Positions 38,401 through 50,337 of a DNA stretch of 64,000 nucleotides are shown piece by piece. The notes below the pieces were generated by a model. The model was given only the letters and a program-made list of their open reading frames with translations. It had not been told where the DNA came from and did not search any database. The stretch is from Ligustrum vulgare (taxonomy: Eukaryota > Streptophyta > Magnoliopsida > Lamiales > Oleaceae), in contig OY743184.1 in NCBI GenBank assembly GCA_963555705.1, forward strand, positions 19,519,859 to 19,583,858, given 5' to 3'. How positions within the stretch are numbered: position 1 is the stretch's first letter; each line of letters starts with the position of its first letter. The position numbers and the translations under genes are program-made.

Positions 38401-38823
38401 GGAAAATATGAACCTCACTTTGGACAGTTGAAAAATGCAAAAAAGCAAAGATGAAGGAATTTGGAAACACGTACTTCTACATTATATAATAAAATGTAAT
38501 ATAAAAAAGACATTCAAAAAACTTCACCATCTCTTCATCAAACTTACCAAGAACTCATCGTCAAACCGAAGAAAACCAGACACATCCTACTTCTGCAGAA
38601 AAAGAAAATAAAACAAACGAGGACACGAGAACACGATAGAGAGCAAAGCAAACAACGTGCCAGCCATCCAAATAGTCGGCATTTAAATTCCCTAACTTGT
38701 CTAGAGTCATGATGCAAGAAATGGCAAGTGTTGAAATCCAAAATAAAACATGAAGTATCGAAAAAAATTAACTATACCCTGGAAGTGACCTTCCATTTCG
38801 AGTTGCAACTGTCCATTTTTCAT
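35450..38823 (-). pseudogene. decayed multi-exon gene, unrecognised
   Basis: Minus-strand exon-like pieces: 38823-38778 (ATG; MKNGQLQLEMEGHFQG, donor GTATAG); 38586-38548 (DVSGFLRFDDEFL, phase 0, donor GTAAGT); 37081-37031 (VMKFEDLMELGSKSAVK, phase 0, after ATAG, donor GTATTT); about 35741-35450 (KEQQLNDLFKLLHEHQKELI, then GLQIDLYGNR-stop-NST-stop-VQEAF and EPDSDYADPLFHR, donor GTGAGA). Both stops are TAA where CAA would give Q, as expected after C-to-T decay. The third-to-fourth join needs a frame change. The charged KKKEQQL stretch suggests a coiled coil. I cannot assign a family. It could be a duplicate of a single-copy gene elsewhere. Confidence 0.4.
36226..36385. mobile_element. short Tourist-like MITE
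   Basis: The 160 bp element has TTA duplications (36223-36225, 36386-36388). Ends read GTCCCTATTTGAGATCCA and, reverse complemented, GCCCATGTTTGATACCA. The inside ATTTGAAATAATG and GTGTAGATTATTTTATTAG blocks also occur at 62.7-64.0 kb, so this is the small, clean member of that family. It sits in an intron-sized gap of the decayed gene. Confidence 0.8.
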
Positions 38824-39977
38824 TTGCAGGATTCGGAGAGCAAATCTTGAGATGGGTTATGGGTTTTGGAAGATTTTTTTACTGTGTTTAGATGTGGTGC
38901 TGAATCAAGAAAATCAAATGGAAATGAAATCTGGAAAAAAAAATAAAAGAAAAAAACGACAAATTGCAAGATCCGCGCACACAAGAAGCAAGCGGAACTA
39001 ACCAGGGAACAAAAGAGACGATCGACGACGAGGAGGAAGGAGGTGATCACAGAAACCCTAGGAAGTAGATAGAATCGTCTGTAAGCCCGATGGTGAAAAA
39101 TGATAAAAGAGAGAGATCGTAGAAAATGATATGAAAAGTGAGATGTCAAATAATGCTTTCTTCCTTGGGACAAAACGGGTTTTTTCGTCCTTAGCTACAG
39201 TAAATCTACAACTCCCCTTTATATATAATAGTGATATATATTATCTCTCTAATCATTTTATAAACAAAAACATAATAGAAAGAAAGGGCAACTTTCGATT
39301 TCATTTCTTCTTGTTTTTCTGTGCGAAATCTTCTTTCATTTTCTTGGTGAATCTGTCCTTAATAACTCCTTGTTGCTAATTTCTTTCGTAGTTGATTCTA
39401 AGCAACACTTCCTTTATTCGTTATTTCTTATAGATTCCTCCTGAAGCTAGCAAAGCAAATGACAACAATTTACTCATTAATGATAGAAACAAATATAATT
39501 CGATGTTAATCCGTATATATTCATCTGTTTGGATGATTGGAGGCTTTGTCTTCACAATTTACATGGGTCACTTTACATCTAGGCGACTAGGCCATGGTGG
39601 TGGTTATCCAAATCATTATTTTAGAACAGTTCAGTTTACTTAGGAGGACACATGAGGGCTGTCGCCTCCTAAGTTTCAGGCTTTTAAATTGTTGAGTACA
39701 GTTAATTGTTTGTCTTCTTCTCACCTAAATGTTAATCATCGAGGTTTTTAAGTATTCTGATGCTCATGACATTGTGGCATGGTTAAGTATAAACTATTTT
39801 GCAATTGGCTTCAAGCACATTGTAAAATTAAACTTAGCCCGGCTGCTGAATATTCTTAGTTGCTGGTTTATACGAGCATTATTATACTCTTGTCTTATTA
39901 TGCTCATATTTTGTTGGGAATTTGTCCATAAATGTTTAGAGAGTGAATAAATGCACTGGAAATCTAAAATAGAATTC

Positions 39978-39981
<4 letters not shown>

Positions 39982-40033
<52 letters not shown>
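39982..40033. repeat. GA microsatellite
   Basis: A perfect (GA)n run of about 26 units. 38830-39980 and 40034-40860 are AT-rich, with no gene I can support. Confidence 0.95.
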
Positions 40034-40035
<2 letters not shown>

Positions 40036-41110
40036 TGTGGATACAGTTTAAGCATAAATTTATCATTATTACTTGTAGAGACACGATACGAATAATTTAT
40101 ACATGATTTATTTTATTTCAATTATTACAAAAGGTATTGCTAGAGGTATTTGTTATTTTATTTTCTTTGTGAGAGTTTCTTAATTAAATGAAAGATGTGC
40201 ATTGTTTTAAATTTGGTGCATGACATTAAATTCTCAATAATAAGTTGACAGGCTAGAGCTCTTTATTTGATCTTCTTCTCTCAACAATCTCTATATCTAA
40301 TCATATTAGCACGAAGTTGAAAAAGGTCAATGAGAATTCCCTATCTTAACTTTTTTTTTTTAGGACCAATGTTCAAACAATTTTGAGCAATTTTGAAAAA
40401 TTATTTTTTCAGGTAGGAGAACAAAATACTTGCTCCTAATCGTTTTAAACATTTGAAGAAACGACTCAGTCCAATCATTTGGCATTTGTCACAAGTTTGC
40501 TAAGTCTACTAGCATGATCTCCGATTTAGATTTGTAAAATTTGGTGTGAAATAAATTGTTCTAATTGATGTCATGTTTGGACATGATTTGCTGTTAAATT
40601 AATGAACCATGAAAAAAGTTGTATCAGTTAATGAGTTTGGGAACAGTCTCATCTTGTGGTAATCAGTAACTTCGACACATTGTAAAGTGAATCGCCGGCA
40701 TGTTCTAGGATGGATACTTTCTCTAAGTCAGTGAATAAAGAGAATTCAAGTACTTACAATAATATCTAGACCAAGAATATGCTTGATCTACCTAATTTGA
40801 GTAAGGCTTTTTATATGTTGGTTGGATTACTGGCTGAATACCAAAAGTCGATTGATCTTGTAAGATTTCTGCTACTTGTTCTCCGAAATAGCGTTGAGGT
40901 CAAAAGGGACCCCTAAAAGCTGATGTATGTATGGCATTGCTTGAGGCATAACATGATTTGTCCCCATATTAGCCAAGAACATGTCATTATTTGGCCCATT
41001 ATTACCATTGAAATGTGGGTTTTCCCCTTCATTAGCGCGTGTAGCATTCGATCCTATATTTTGGATGTTTTCCATCATATTAAATGATCCAACACCCCCA
41101 TGCTAGGTAG

Positions 41111-42020
41111 TAGGGGTGGGCATTGGGTCGGGTCGGTTCGGGTCGTGTTTTAGCCCAAAATCGACCTGACCCGAATGTTTTTGATTTTAATTCTTCTGCA
41201 AACCGACCCGACTGGTCGGGTCATCAGTGTTTTTTTTAATAAAAAAAATTTAAATTAAAATGAGAAAGAGAGAGCAACATAAACCAGGGATTCTTCCTCC
41301 AAATTTCTGAAGCCTGTTGTTTGCTTTAAAGAATCAAATCAAACATACATTATAAACTTACAATTAAAATCTTGTTAAAAGCAATTACATGAGCCAGTAA
41401 CTCCATTGAGAGAGAGAAAGAAGAGACTATTGGTTTGTGGGTGGTGGATTAAAGTGAAAATGAAGGTCCACCGTCCACCTCACAATATTAAAGTGAAAAT
41501 GAAGGTTCAGATTCTCCTCTATCCCACTCTGTCACCATCTCTCAGACTAAAAACCAATTATAGCGCACCTGGTACAAAATCAATGAACTCCATATGTTCT
41601 TCTAATAGGTGCCTATCTCTTTCCCCACTGCTGAGGATGAAGCTTCAAGTAGAAGAAGGTACTCTATCGAGCTCCTCAGCCGTCGTGGAAGGTGTCATTC
41701 TCTGTCTTTTAGTTTTGGGTGATGATACACTCCCCTCGGGAGTGACCTCCCGCCTGACCGTCCCCTCATATAGAAGGCGGTGGGGTCACTTCAAAAAGTG
41801 GTCCCACCGCCCTCTATGTGAGAGGGCGGTCATATTGGAGGTAACTGTCGAGGGGAGTTTATCATTTTCCTTTAGTTTTAGGTTCTGGGGTAAATGAAAT
41901 GAGAATTTTCAGTTTTCTGATGTAAAATCGGTCCCACCCGATTTTTAAATAAACCAAATCGACCCCACCCGAATAGGGTCGGGTCGGGTGCTCCGGTTTC
42001 GGGTTCTTGGCCTAGGCCTA
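41111..42020. mobile_element. non-autonomous hAT MITE with GGGTCGGG repeats
   Basis: The 910 bp element lies between exact 8 bp duplications CTAGGTAG (41103-41110, 42021-42028). The left end is TAGGGGTGGGCATTGGG and the right end, reverse complemented, is TAGGCCTAGGCC. Subterminal GGGTCGGGTCGG/CCGACCCGA blocks occur near both ends. It carries unrelated inner sequence, including a 147 bp hairpin (41721-41867) and a 163-codon frame that simply crosses that hairpin. No transposase. Confidence 0.92.
41721..41867. repeat. long near-perfect inverted repeat (hairpin)
   Basis: Arms of about 70 bp, GATGATACACTCCCCTCGGG...GGGGTCACTT and its imperfect complement, meet around 41793-41798. GC content is much higher than the surroundings. 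TTTTAGTTTTGGGT (41707-41720) and TTTAGTTTTAGGT (41871-41883) flank it as an imperfect direct repeat, as if it had inserted into the MITE. Confidence 0.85.
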
Positions 42021-43030
42021 CTAGGTAGTCAAATATGTGGTGTTTCTTACCCTTTTGCTCTTGTTTACAATTGGTAAGCTTATGCCTATAAGACTCTTAG
42101 TTTAAAGTAGTTACCCCATTCCATGGGATTTGGCTGACCACTACCAATTTATTCATGAGTTCATTTAATGTATCCAATTGTTTGGCCCTATTATCTTAAT
42201 GTGTGTTCCCATTTTGAGCAAGCTTTTTGACATTTTGAGTATTTCTAACCTTACTTTGTGAGCTATGGCTTGAGTAAATTCTCCGAACAGTACGCGCATA
42301 GGACGTGGATTTAACTCAGTTATTGGCTCATGACAACAATGGTCTGATCCTTCCACCTCCATTTCTGGGGTTCATTGATTGCTCAATTACAGAAGAAACA
42401 CATCATTAAGTTGCTAGCTCCTTATCAGAATTCTAATACTAAAGGTCCCACTGGGCGTGCCAGATTTTTTCACTAGCTTGATTTGTGCTAACAATTAAGA
42501 ATGAATTTAGACGATGTGTAAGAAACAAGACTTCTTAAAAACAATGTCCCAACAAGGGAGTTTAATTGAAAAGACTAAGATTACACTTGCCTCCAAGGTG
42601 TACAAGCACAAAAAAATGTAAAGTTAGCAAATCTAGAAAAAAGTTAATGAAAAAGGATAAAAAATTACATATTCATCTCAGAGTTGTGTTCGTGATCCCT
42701 TCATTGTCTTTGTTCTACCCTCTATATACTTTGATAACCGCTTTCACATAATTCTCGTGTCATAACCGTCCACCACTTTATAACACTTCTTCCAATAGCT
42801 TTCCACAAAGATACTCTTAAACATTCTCATTTCTATAACTGTCAATCATAACCCCCATTAACATTATTTTATATCATGGGTTGGGTGAAAAAAAAAGGTT
42901 TCTTCAATCACGTGCTCGTCAAGTGCTATATTCGCCCGTTGTTTCATTCGCCCAATCGTCCAAGATTTTACATGCAAGAGCCATATGGGTATTATTGTTT
43001 GAGATTCGTCCAAATTTTCATATTCCTCCA

Positions 43031-43044
43031 CCCCCCCCCCCCCC
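43031..43044. repeat. C14 homopolymer
   Basis: Fourteen C residues within a pyrimidine-rich stretch. 42480-43300 contains no gene I can support. Confidence 0.85.
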
Positions 43045-43493
43045 TTTCTGAACCTTTGTATTTGACCTTTAAATTGGATATTTTATGCATTAACAAAACT
43101 AAAAAATAATTTAACGACAATATCTTCCACATTAACTATATGTTCGGAAAAAAAAAGTAAAATAAAAAGGAGATGTTTATAAACAAAAAACACGTAAAAC
43201 AAGGTTAACCAGGTGAATTTATTGCAGACAATTGACCGGATTGGACTGATGTGTGATCAAAAAAGTTGTGGTCTATGCGTTAGGTTCAGCAAAAGATGTT
43301 TAGGGTGTGTTTGATAGAAATTTTCCCACTTCAACCCATAAGAAAACATTTTCTTGAAAATTGACAAAAAAAGCTTTACTTGATTGTACCTAGAAAAAAA
43401 AATTTCATGGCAAAATTCTCAATCAAACACCAAAGCTAAAAATGATTTTCCTTAATTTGACATTTTTCATGTAAAATTTGCTCAATCAAATAC

Positions 43494-44351
43494 TGTTGGG
43501 AGATTTGTGAATAGTGACGCCAATATAAATAAAATGATTGTTTGTAAATCTGTACCGAAAATTGGACAGAGTAACGGTAAAGAAAATACAAACATGAAAG
43601 AGAAGAAAAAAAGGGACAAAGTCGAGGTAAGAGTTAGACTCTTTGTCCTTAAATCGAATTTGCCCCGCAACGGTACATAGGATTCCGGCAATCGACTCTC
43701 AAGATACAACAGCTACCCTTGTGTTTGTAGCACTCCAAAACACAAGTACAACGAACCAAATTTTGGCTTATGTACTCCAATGATGAAAATGAAAGAAAAT
43801 CAAAACAAATGCAATGATTTTGATTTTGGAGAGAAGAGAGGATGATAAATGTTTTGTATATCAAATTGTGAGGAATAGGACACTCAAATGGTCCTATTTA
43901 TAGACCATGAAAGGGTGTGGACGAAATGGTTGAAACCAAACCATGCATCATTTTCAAATCATGCACATTTATGAAAATTTGTCTTTTCACCGGACAACCG
44001 TGCGGTCGCACGGTTTTACTCAAAAAATGAGAAATAAATTTGACGTGTGATCGCACGGTTTCCCAACCATGCGGTCACACGGTCAAACATTTTGACCCGA
44101 TTTCGTTCTTTTTCGTAATTTCTCATTCATCCGATATTGATTTTTGAAATGTCACATATACCCTTTATTCCTTTAATACATGCAGAGAAATCAAAATTCT
44201 CTTTCGGGGCCCGTTTGTGCGCTCCGAAGCGACGAAGTGACAAACAATTTTGCCTAAACGGATTTAGCCGAGTTTTTAGTATTTGACCGAAATCGATACG
44301 AAATCACTTTAATCGATTTTCAATTCTCGATTTATTAATCAATATCCAACA
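43494..44351 (-). mobile_element. copia-type solo LTR
   Basis: The 858 bp LTR begins TGTTGG and ends CCAACA, with an exact 5 bp duplication AATAC (43489-43493, 44352-44356) and no internal region. On the minus strand a TATA box (GGTCTATAAATAGGAC) lies at 43890-43907; three palindrome-like repeats related to ACCGTGCGGTCGCACGGT lie just upstream of it (43985-44095). It arises by recombination between the two LTRs of a full element. A small frame crossing it is not coding. Confidence 0.93.
43985..44098. repeat. palindromic CCGTGCGGTCGCACGG cluster
   Basis: Three variants: ACCGTGCGGTCGCACGGT (perfect apart from one central pair), GTGTGATCGCACGGTTT, and ACCATGCGGTCACACGGT. They sit in U3, about 85 bp upstream of the TATA box of the solo LTR. 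Confidence 0.85.
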
Positions 44352-44459
44352 AATACAACCTTAGATGTTTATAAACGAGAAAAATTATTGACCGAAGAAA
44401 GGCTAAAATTGGTGAGTCACGTAATCGTAGACTTGTAGTTAGGCATAAATAAACAAATC

Positions 44460-45780
44460 ACAATAACACTAAATGAAGGTGGGAAATAAATTAATCGCAC
44501 TGACATTATTTTAAAATAAATTCGTGGATATTACCACAATACGTGTTATGAACAAGACATTGTACTTTTATATAATGTTTGCTTCTCATAATTAATTGAT
44601 ATTATAAGAATAATAATTTATGAGAATGATTAATTAATTATTTATATTTTGGAAGTAAAAGTAAATTACGAAATGCAACCCCATTCGTGGGATGAGCTGG
44701 ATTTGGTTGTGTCAGTGACCCAGTCAACATCAATTTCTTGGAATTATTACGTCATCTGTGGACGCGGCGGCCGGAGCAACAGTAAACCGTCCATTTCTTG
44801 GCCGATGCGGCAACACGGTGGAAAACATCCTTGTATGACTCATAGGTCATTTTGTTTAAGGATTAATTGTCATGCCCTAACATGATTCCAATAGCCCTTT
44901 TGGAAATAATTTCTGGTAACAATATTTTGGTTATAAATGAAGAATGTGATGTTTTAAAAATAAAATGTGTGATTAAAAAGTGATTGACAAAATGTATGTG
45001 ATTAAAAAATAATTTGAAAAAATATGTTATTTATAAACTTGTTTATAAACAAGTTCTTAAACAAAGACACTTATAAATTTTGTTTATAAACAATCACTTG
45101 ACAATATTTCATATGATGGTTTCTTTGAAACTTGAAAGTCTATAATTTCGACAGTTCGACTGCTAAAAAATTCTCACTCATTATTTTTTTACTTTTAGAA
45201 AAATGGACAAATGAAGTATTATTACGTTATTATTTATAAACAATTGTTTATAAACGAGTTTCCAAACATACTATATTGGTAATTATTTATAAATAAGTTT
45301 ATAAACAACGGTTTTTTCTAAATCACTTTTAATCATACACATTTTTTTCAAATCATTTTTTAACCACATATTTTACCTCAAAATATCACATTCTTTTATT
45401 TGTGACTAATATTTGATATTAAATTAAATTTATCTCACTTGATTCCTCATTAAATTTTATTAGATGAATATGACCGAAATATGAATAAATATTAATTTCA
45501 TAAATTATTAAAGATAATGATTTTGTGTCTCATCTATTAGGTTCGAAGCATTCATACACGATGGAAATTAACGAATTGAAACCAAAGTCTGAATCAACAT
45601 TATACTTAGATAAAATCAGTGTTAAAAATTGTACATTTGATGAATCTCATGGTTTGATTTCTGATGTAGAATATAGAAATCTCGTCACTACAGGTGTCCA
45701 AATGTCCACCTTCTGACAATAATCTACACAACAAGCTAGGATATGAAAGTTTTGTGCTAGCAACCAAAAGACGACTCTGT
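44460..45780. repeat. duplicated segment, copy 1 (A then B)
   Basis: Part A (44460-44900) resembles 52660-52850 plus 58598-58760: TAAATTCGTGGATAT vs TGAATTTGTGGATAT, TTTGCTTCTCATAAT, and ATGAGCTGGATTT. Part B (45535-45775) resembles 51410-51645, sharing ATTGTACATTTGATGAAT and ATCTACACAACAAGCTAGGA. Copy 2 is in the same orientation. A 62-codon frame in B is open here but broken in copy 2. Confidence 0.65.
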
Positions 45781-45924
45781 GCATGTCTTGTAATTAATCT
45801 TAGTACATATAAGTTTACACTAAATCTAATTAGGGTAGAGGTAATGGACTTGGGCCAACCTAAGTCCGGCCCAACTAATTGGACTTGAATACTATTACAA
45901 CAAGCGTTGTCCACATAAATATTC

Positions 45925-46170
45925 TAACTTTAGGGATCAAATTGAAATTCACTTGAATTTTATAAAATTTGAAAATTACTTATAATAAAATCGTAAAAAC
46001 TGAAAAATACTTCATAATCACGTGAAGTACCACAATCTAACAATTATGATACTTCTCAAATATATTAATATCATAGTATGATACTTTTCATTTTTTTTAA
46101 GTAACAGTGAAGTATTTAAAAAAAAAATGATAGTAAAAATCAATTTTGCTATCTAAAGTAATATGTACAA
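45925..46170. repeat. short relative of the 25.4-26.5 kb repeat
   Basis: Shares AGGGATCAAA(C/T)TGAAATT and AATTTGAAAATTACTTATAA with 25435-25520, then a brief GTATGATAC stretch, and ends with a (C/T)AATTA(A/T)CCCT block as at 26550. It lacks the 0.7 kb middle of the longer copy, suggesting internal deletion of a non-autonomous element. Confidence 0.65.
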
Positions 46171-46369
46171 TTATCCCTTACAACAATCTCTCATTTGTAC
46201 AAGATCCAATTTCAGATACTCTATTCTTACTTTTGTGTGCGACTCATCAAGTTCCATTCACGATGAAAAACGTCATCGTAAAAATATAATGTCCTCATGA
46301 AACATTTTCTTTTGGGAATTGCGATGAAAAAGTGGAATAATAACTAAAATACTTAGGAAAGATCTAAAT

Positions 46370-46950
46370 TCAAATAAACATAATAATAAACAGTAAGAAT
46401 AATGAAAGAATAGACGATAGTATTCCAACCCAAACCACACGATGCAAGAACCTAGGATTGCAGAGATCCTAAACCCATGCTATACGGAATAAAGAACTGG
46501 AATTGTTGAACGTCATAAGGATTGTCTAGTTTCTTAATAAGTTCGAAGTTTAAACGCCACAAAGAATTGAGTTCTTTGATAAGTTCTTGGTTGCCCTTGA
46601 AGAACAAAAATATTAAGGGAGTCCTCACCTAAATTCAATAATAATATCACAATAATCAAATTTAATGTTTACAATAATGAAAAAACGATAATATAATATC
46701 AAAAAGGGGCTGAAACTAGGATAGCTACAATTAAACTTAAAAGGACGGAAAACAATAATTAAAATAGAAAATAAATTAAAATTCGCAAAAACCTTGATTC
46801 CAGATAAGCACGCGATCGCACAGTGTTAATTCCCGCGATCACGTGGAATGCGTCAAAACATTCTGCTTAAATTTTAACACGTCGCTCAATCGCGCCTCAA
46901 TTCCTCTGTGCAATCGCGTGGTTGAATTATGGGCTACTCTTTTTCCAATT
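46370..46950 (-). mobile_element. gypsy-type LTR remnant B
   Basis: Minus-strand U5 block AACTTATCAAAGAACTCAAT, TTTGTGGCGTT, GACAATCCTTATGACGTT and AGTTCTTTATTCCG matches remnant A (23690-23840). Upstream on that strand (46805-46925) are ACGCGATCGCAC, CGCGATCACGTGG and CAATCGCGTGG palindrome variants. The U5 blocks are homologous but the palindromes differ entirely from those of remnant A. Confidence 0.55.
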
Positions 46951-47879
46951 TCATCATTCGACTTGAATTTTGACTTTCACACATTTGTACTAGTCTTTGG
47001 ATCGCCTTTACCACTCCTTGTTTGGTCTTTTGAGCTCTCAAACTTGTGTTTGCAATTTGGTTCCTTGTGACTTGATCTCTTGGTTGATTCCCTATCTTGG
47101 ATCACATCACTTCATCAATATAACTCAATAAATATGGACCGCATCAATCTCATTTCAACCAATTATATTATTCACCACTTCTCTAAATTGATTTTCTTAT
47201 AACTGAAAATCCTTCTCAACTCATATTTTCACCTCGGCTGAGGACTTTACATCAATTTAATTTAGTGAAATACAAGTTATAATCTCCTACTACCCAGGTG
47301 ACGAATCCTCATGTTGGACATACACAATCTTCATATGATTCTCACTATACCCGTACGACGTCATCTTGATGACTCTCTCTCAAGAGACAACATCAACGTT
47401 CGCCAAAGCATAACAATCCTTATATAAGATTCTATGACGTCCTTAAGTCAAATGACCAAATCCACAATCGCGCATTAGAGATTCACCACTGACGCTTGGA
47501 TAATTATTCATTTGGAATCTCAAGGCAGGTCATCGAATGCTTTGTTAATCTAATAATGAATCCACTTGTTTATTCGAACGTCTATCTACATTCTGACTTG
47601 TGAGATAAGCTACTTTCTTCATAAGAGAGAAATGCAACACATACTAACCTAACCGCAACAACAATATTCGTATATTATTGTTACTTTGACTAAGGACAAT
47701 TCTAGAATAAATTATTACTGACTTGTATCGCACAGTCACAACACCTTGTAACTTACAAGTTACATAAACTTACTCTATGGAGTCTAGTATTTAAATGACG
47801 AGTTAAGCTCAATGTAATAATAGATCTGTCTTTCTTGAGACAATGATAATGATTCAGAACATAACATTGACAATCTCCC

Positions 47880-49570
47880 CCTAGATCCAATAACTCATGT
47901 ATCATATACATAATAATTTTATATGACAATCATATTCATGTTGGGATAGTGGTTTCACATGCACATCTCTGATCTATGACTTTTCAAACACTCAGCCTTT
48001 TCAAGGTTAGTGAGGACAAATTCTATATTTCTACAATTTTCAAATGAGATCGTAGCCCCTTAAATACATATTTAGATCATTAATGAGACCTTTTTCTATC
48101 GCTTGCACGATGGCTCCATTGTCGTCACTGCACTTATTACTAGAGCTATAATGCTAGGAACACTTATAGTTCAATAATGAACTCAACAGTCAAGATTGCT
48201 TCCCAAACATTTATGTATTTGATATCGGTTGTAAAGTTAGCGGTCTTCCTTATTTGAGCCCTTTCAAACTAACCATACTACTACTATGAATATATTCACA
48301 ATAATATTGAAAATTCTCATCATCCTTTGGACTGAAGGGTGATATCTCTATACACAAAGACTATAAGTCTACATTTCTCTTCATGTCTATTGTATTCTTA
48401 GTGCTTCTCAAGTACTCAAGAATGCAAAAGGTGTCGTACATAGTGTCGCGTTTTAGAAGAACTCATTGTCAAGTGGTCAAGTATTTTCTACATATTATTC
48501 TTTCTCAATTTGTATTCTAAACACCATTTTGATAAGATTAATTCCATGACTCTTGAGATCGAATCCTACCTTGGATTCATTTATGCTAACTCCGCTAGTA
48601 TTTTATCTGTGTACGTGGATTGAGATCAAAAAACCTTACAAATCTATCTCTATAGATTCTGGTTCCCAAAATAAAGGTCGTATTTCTTGAATCCATCATG
48701 GAGAAATTTTAAATAATTGTTCTTTCACTACTTAAGATCAAGGAATTAAGTTCTGATCAATAATATGTCATCCACATATACTATTAGAAATATTGAACAC
48801 TAACACTAACCTTTTATATACACACATGGTTCTTCATTTTTTGATAAAATCAAACATTTTGATTATCTCATCAAAATCAAAATTCTAACTCTGTGAGGCT
48901 TACTTTAATCCATAATTAGATCTTTGTACCTAGTTTACTATGTTTGGATATTTAAGGATTCAAAACATTCAAATTGTGTCATACACAAATCCCTTATCGA
49001 GATTTCCGTCAAGGAATGTGGTTTTGACTTCAATTTTTCAAATTCCACCATCACAGTATGTTGTTACTGCGAGTAGAATCTAAATTTATTCAGACATCAT
49101 GACTGATGTGAAGGTTTCGTCAAAGCCAACTCCTTCGCTTTGCTTGTAACTTTTTGCCACTAGTCTTGTCCTATGAACATTTCCATCCATGTTGATCTTT
49201 TTTTTGTAAAACTAATTTACAGCTTATGGGTCTTACCATTTTTAGGCAAATAAAACAAGTTCCAGAACTTGTTTTCATACATTGAGTTCATTTCAGATTC
49301 CATGACTTCCTGCTATTTCATTTAGTCAACATTTGACTTAACTTCTGTGTAGATATAGACTCATCATCATTGATGACTAATACAATATTAGCAATCAAGG
49401 CTCTGTAACTAAAAAAATGATTCTAATAGCTTTACATAGAGTTGGTGCGTTTTCTGTCATCACTATGTCCTAAGTAGCGTGCGCATCCCAAGCATCGATC
49501 TACGCATCGTCAATGAAAGCATAGATTCTGGCTTATTTAATCGGTTAAATATATATGTGAAGTCATGAAC
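47880..49570 (-). pseudogene. decayed Ty1/copia pol
   Basis: A polypurine tract in reverse (TCTCCCCCTA, 47874-47885) borders a putative LTR start TGTCAATGTTATG running down from about 47873. Minus-strand pol pieces include HRTRLVAKSYKQSEGVGFDE then TFTSVM (49180-49085), the VKTAFL-like stretch (49040-49010), and the RT active site VYVDDIL (48785-48762). Many stops and frame changes separate them. It continues toward 50700, interrupted by the hAT MITE at 49763. A much older copy than the copia at 52.85 kb. Confidence 0.65.
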
Positions 49571-49762
49571 TCTTTCATGTTCTACTTTTACTCCCATTAT
49601 CTTCTCTTAGATGAACCGTTTCTCCAAAATATTAACAAAGCTCGAGATATACTTTCTTTCTCAATAGGAATATAGAAATAATATTCAACCATCTTTTGTA
49701 TATAGAAACAAATATATATTGGACTAAGGCTCTAGCTTATCAAAATTTAGTATACTTCTGAT

Positions 49763-50337
49763 TAGGGGTGGGCATTAACCCATCCAACCAGCCAAAACCG
49801 TCCAACCCAACCCAACCCGATCAATTTGGGTTGGGTTGTGATGAAAATTGGGTTGGGTTGGGCTCTAAAAAAAAAAAAAAAAAAAAAAATTGTTTGTGTT
49901 GGGTTGGGTTGTGGGTTGGATGACAAACCCGACCCAACCCAACCCAATCAAAATTTTAAAAATATAAGACCATTTAAATTTTAAGAATCTTAAACTCATT
50001 TTTAATTTGGATGAAACTCAAATATGATTTGAACATATTTTAGTTTTATTAGCAAATATTCAATTTATTATATTTGAGCTTATTGTATTGTACATAATTT
50101 ATTTGAGTTAATAGTTGATTTATGGACATAATTTCTTAATTTTCTAAGAATTTTATTTAATTGGAGCAAAGCCCAAACCACCCAACTCAACCCGACCGAA
50201 ACTTGATTGGGTTGGGTTGGGTTTGAACTCATGTTTGGGTTGGGTTGGGTTGGGTTGATTTTTTATCAGCCCGACCATAGTGGGTTGGGTTCGAGTTGGG
50301 CAAAAAACCAACACAACCCAACCCACGCCCACCCCTA
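49763..50337. mobile_element. non-autonomous hAT MITE with GGTTGGGTT repeats
   Basis: The 575 bp element is flanked by exact 8 bp duplications CTTCTGAT (49755-49762, 50338-50345). Its ends are perfect inverted repeats TAGGGGTGGGC. Subterminal GGGTTGGGTT/AACCCAACCC arrays fill about 170 bp on each side; an A-run and AT-rich filler lie between. It is inserted in the decayed copia region. Confidence 0.95.

Larger units (their letters stand above)
40860..42470 (-). pseudogene. gypsy-type leader and gag remnant split by a hAT MITE
   Basis: Minus strand: a primer-binding-like block TGGCACGCCCAGTGGGACC (42462-42444), then gag-like pieces QLDTLNELMNKLVVVSQIP (about 42180-42105) and, beyond the inserted MITE, NPHFNGNNGPNNDMFLANMG and VPFDLNAISENK (41020-40870). 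The Asn/Pro-rich part resembles the linker of Tat-type gag proteins; that, and the block after an LTR end, is my only basis. No protease or pol was found. Confidence 0.4.
43303..44360. mobile_element. Tourist-like MITE interrupted by a solo LTR
   Basis: TTA flanks (43300-43302, 44361-44363) bound ends GGGTGTGTTTGATAG and, with the LTR removed, GGTTGTATTTGATTG in reverse. The restored element would be about 195 bp. The LTR inserted 5 bases short of the right terminal end. Confidence 0.75.

Noticed and set aside
41406..41897. 163-codon plus-strand frame
   Set aside because: It crosses the hairpin inside the hAT MITE; no family resemblance and it depends on the repeat.
43482..43864. Two minus-strand frames
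   Set aside because: They fall inside the solo LTR or cross its end.
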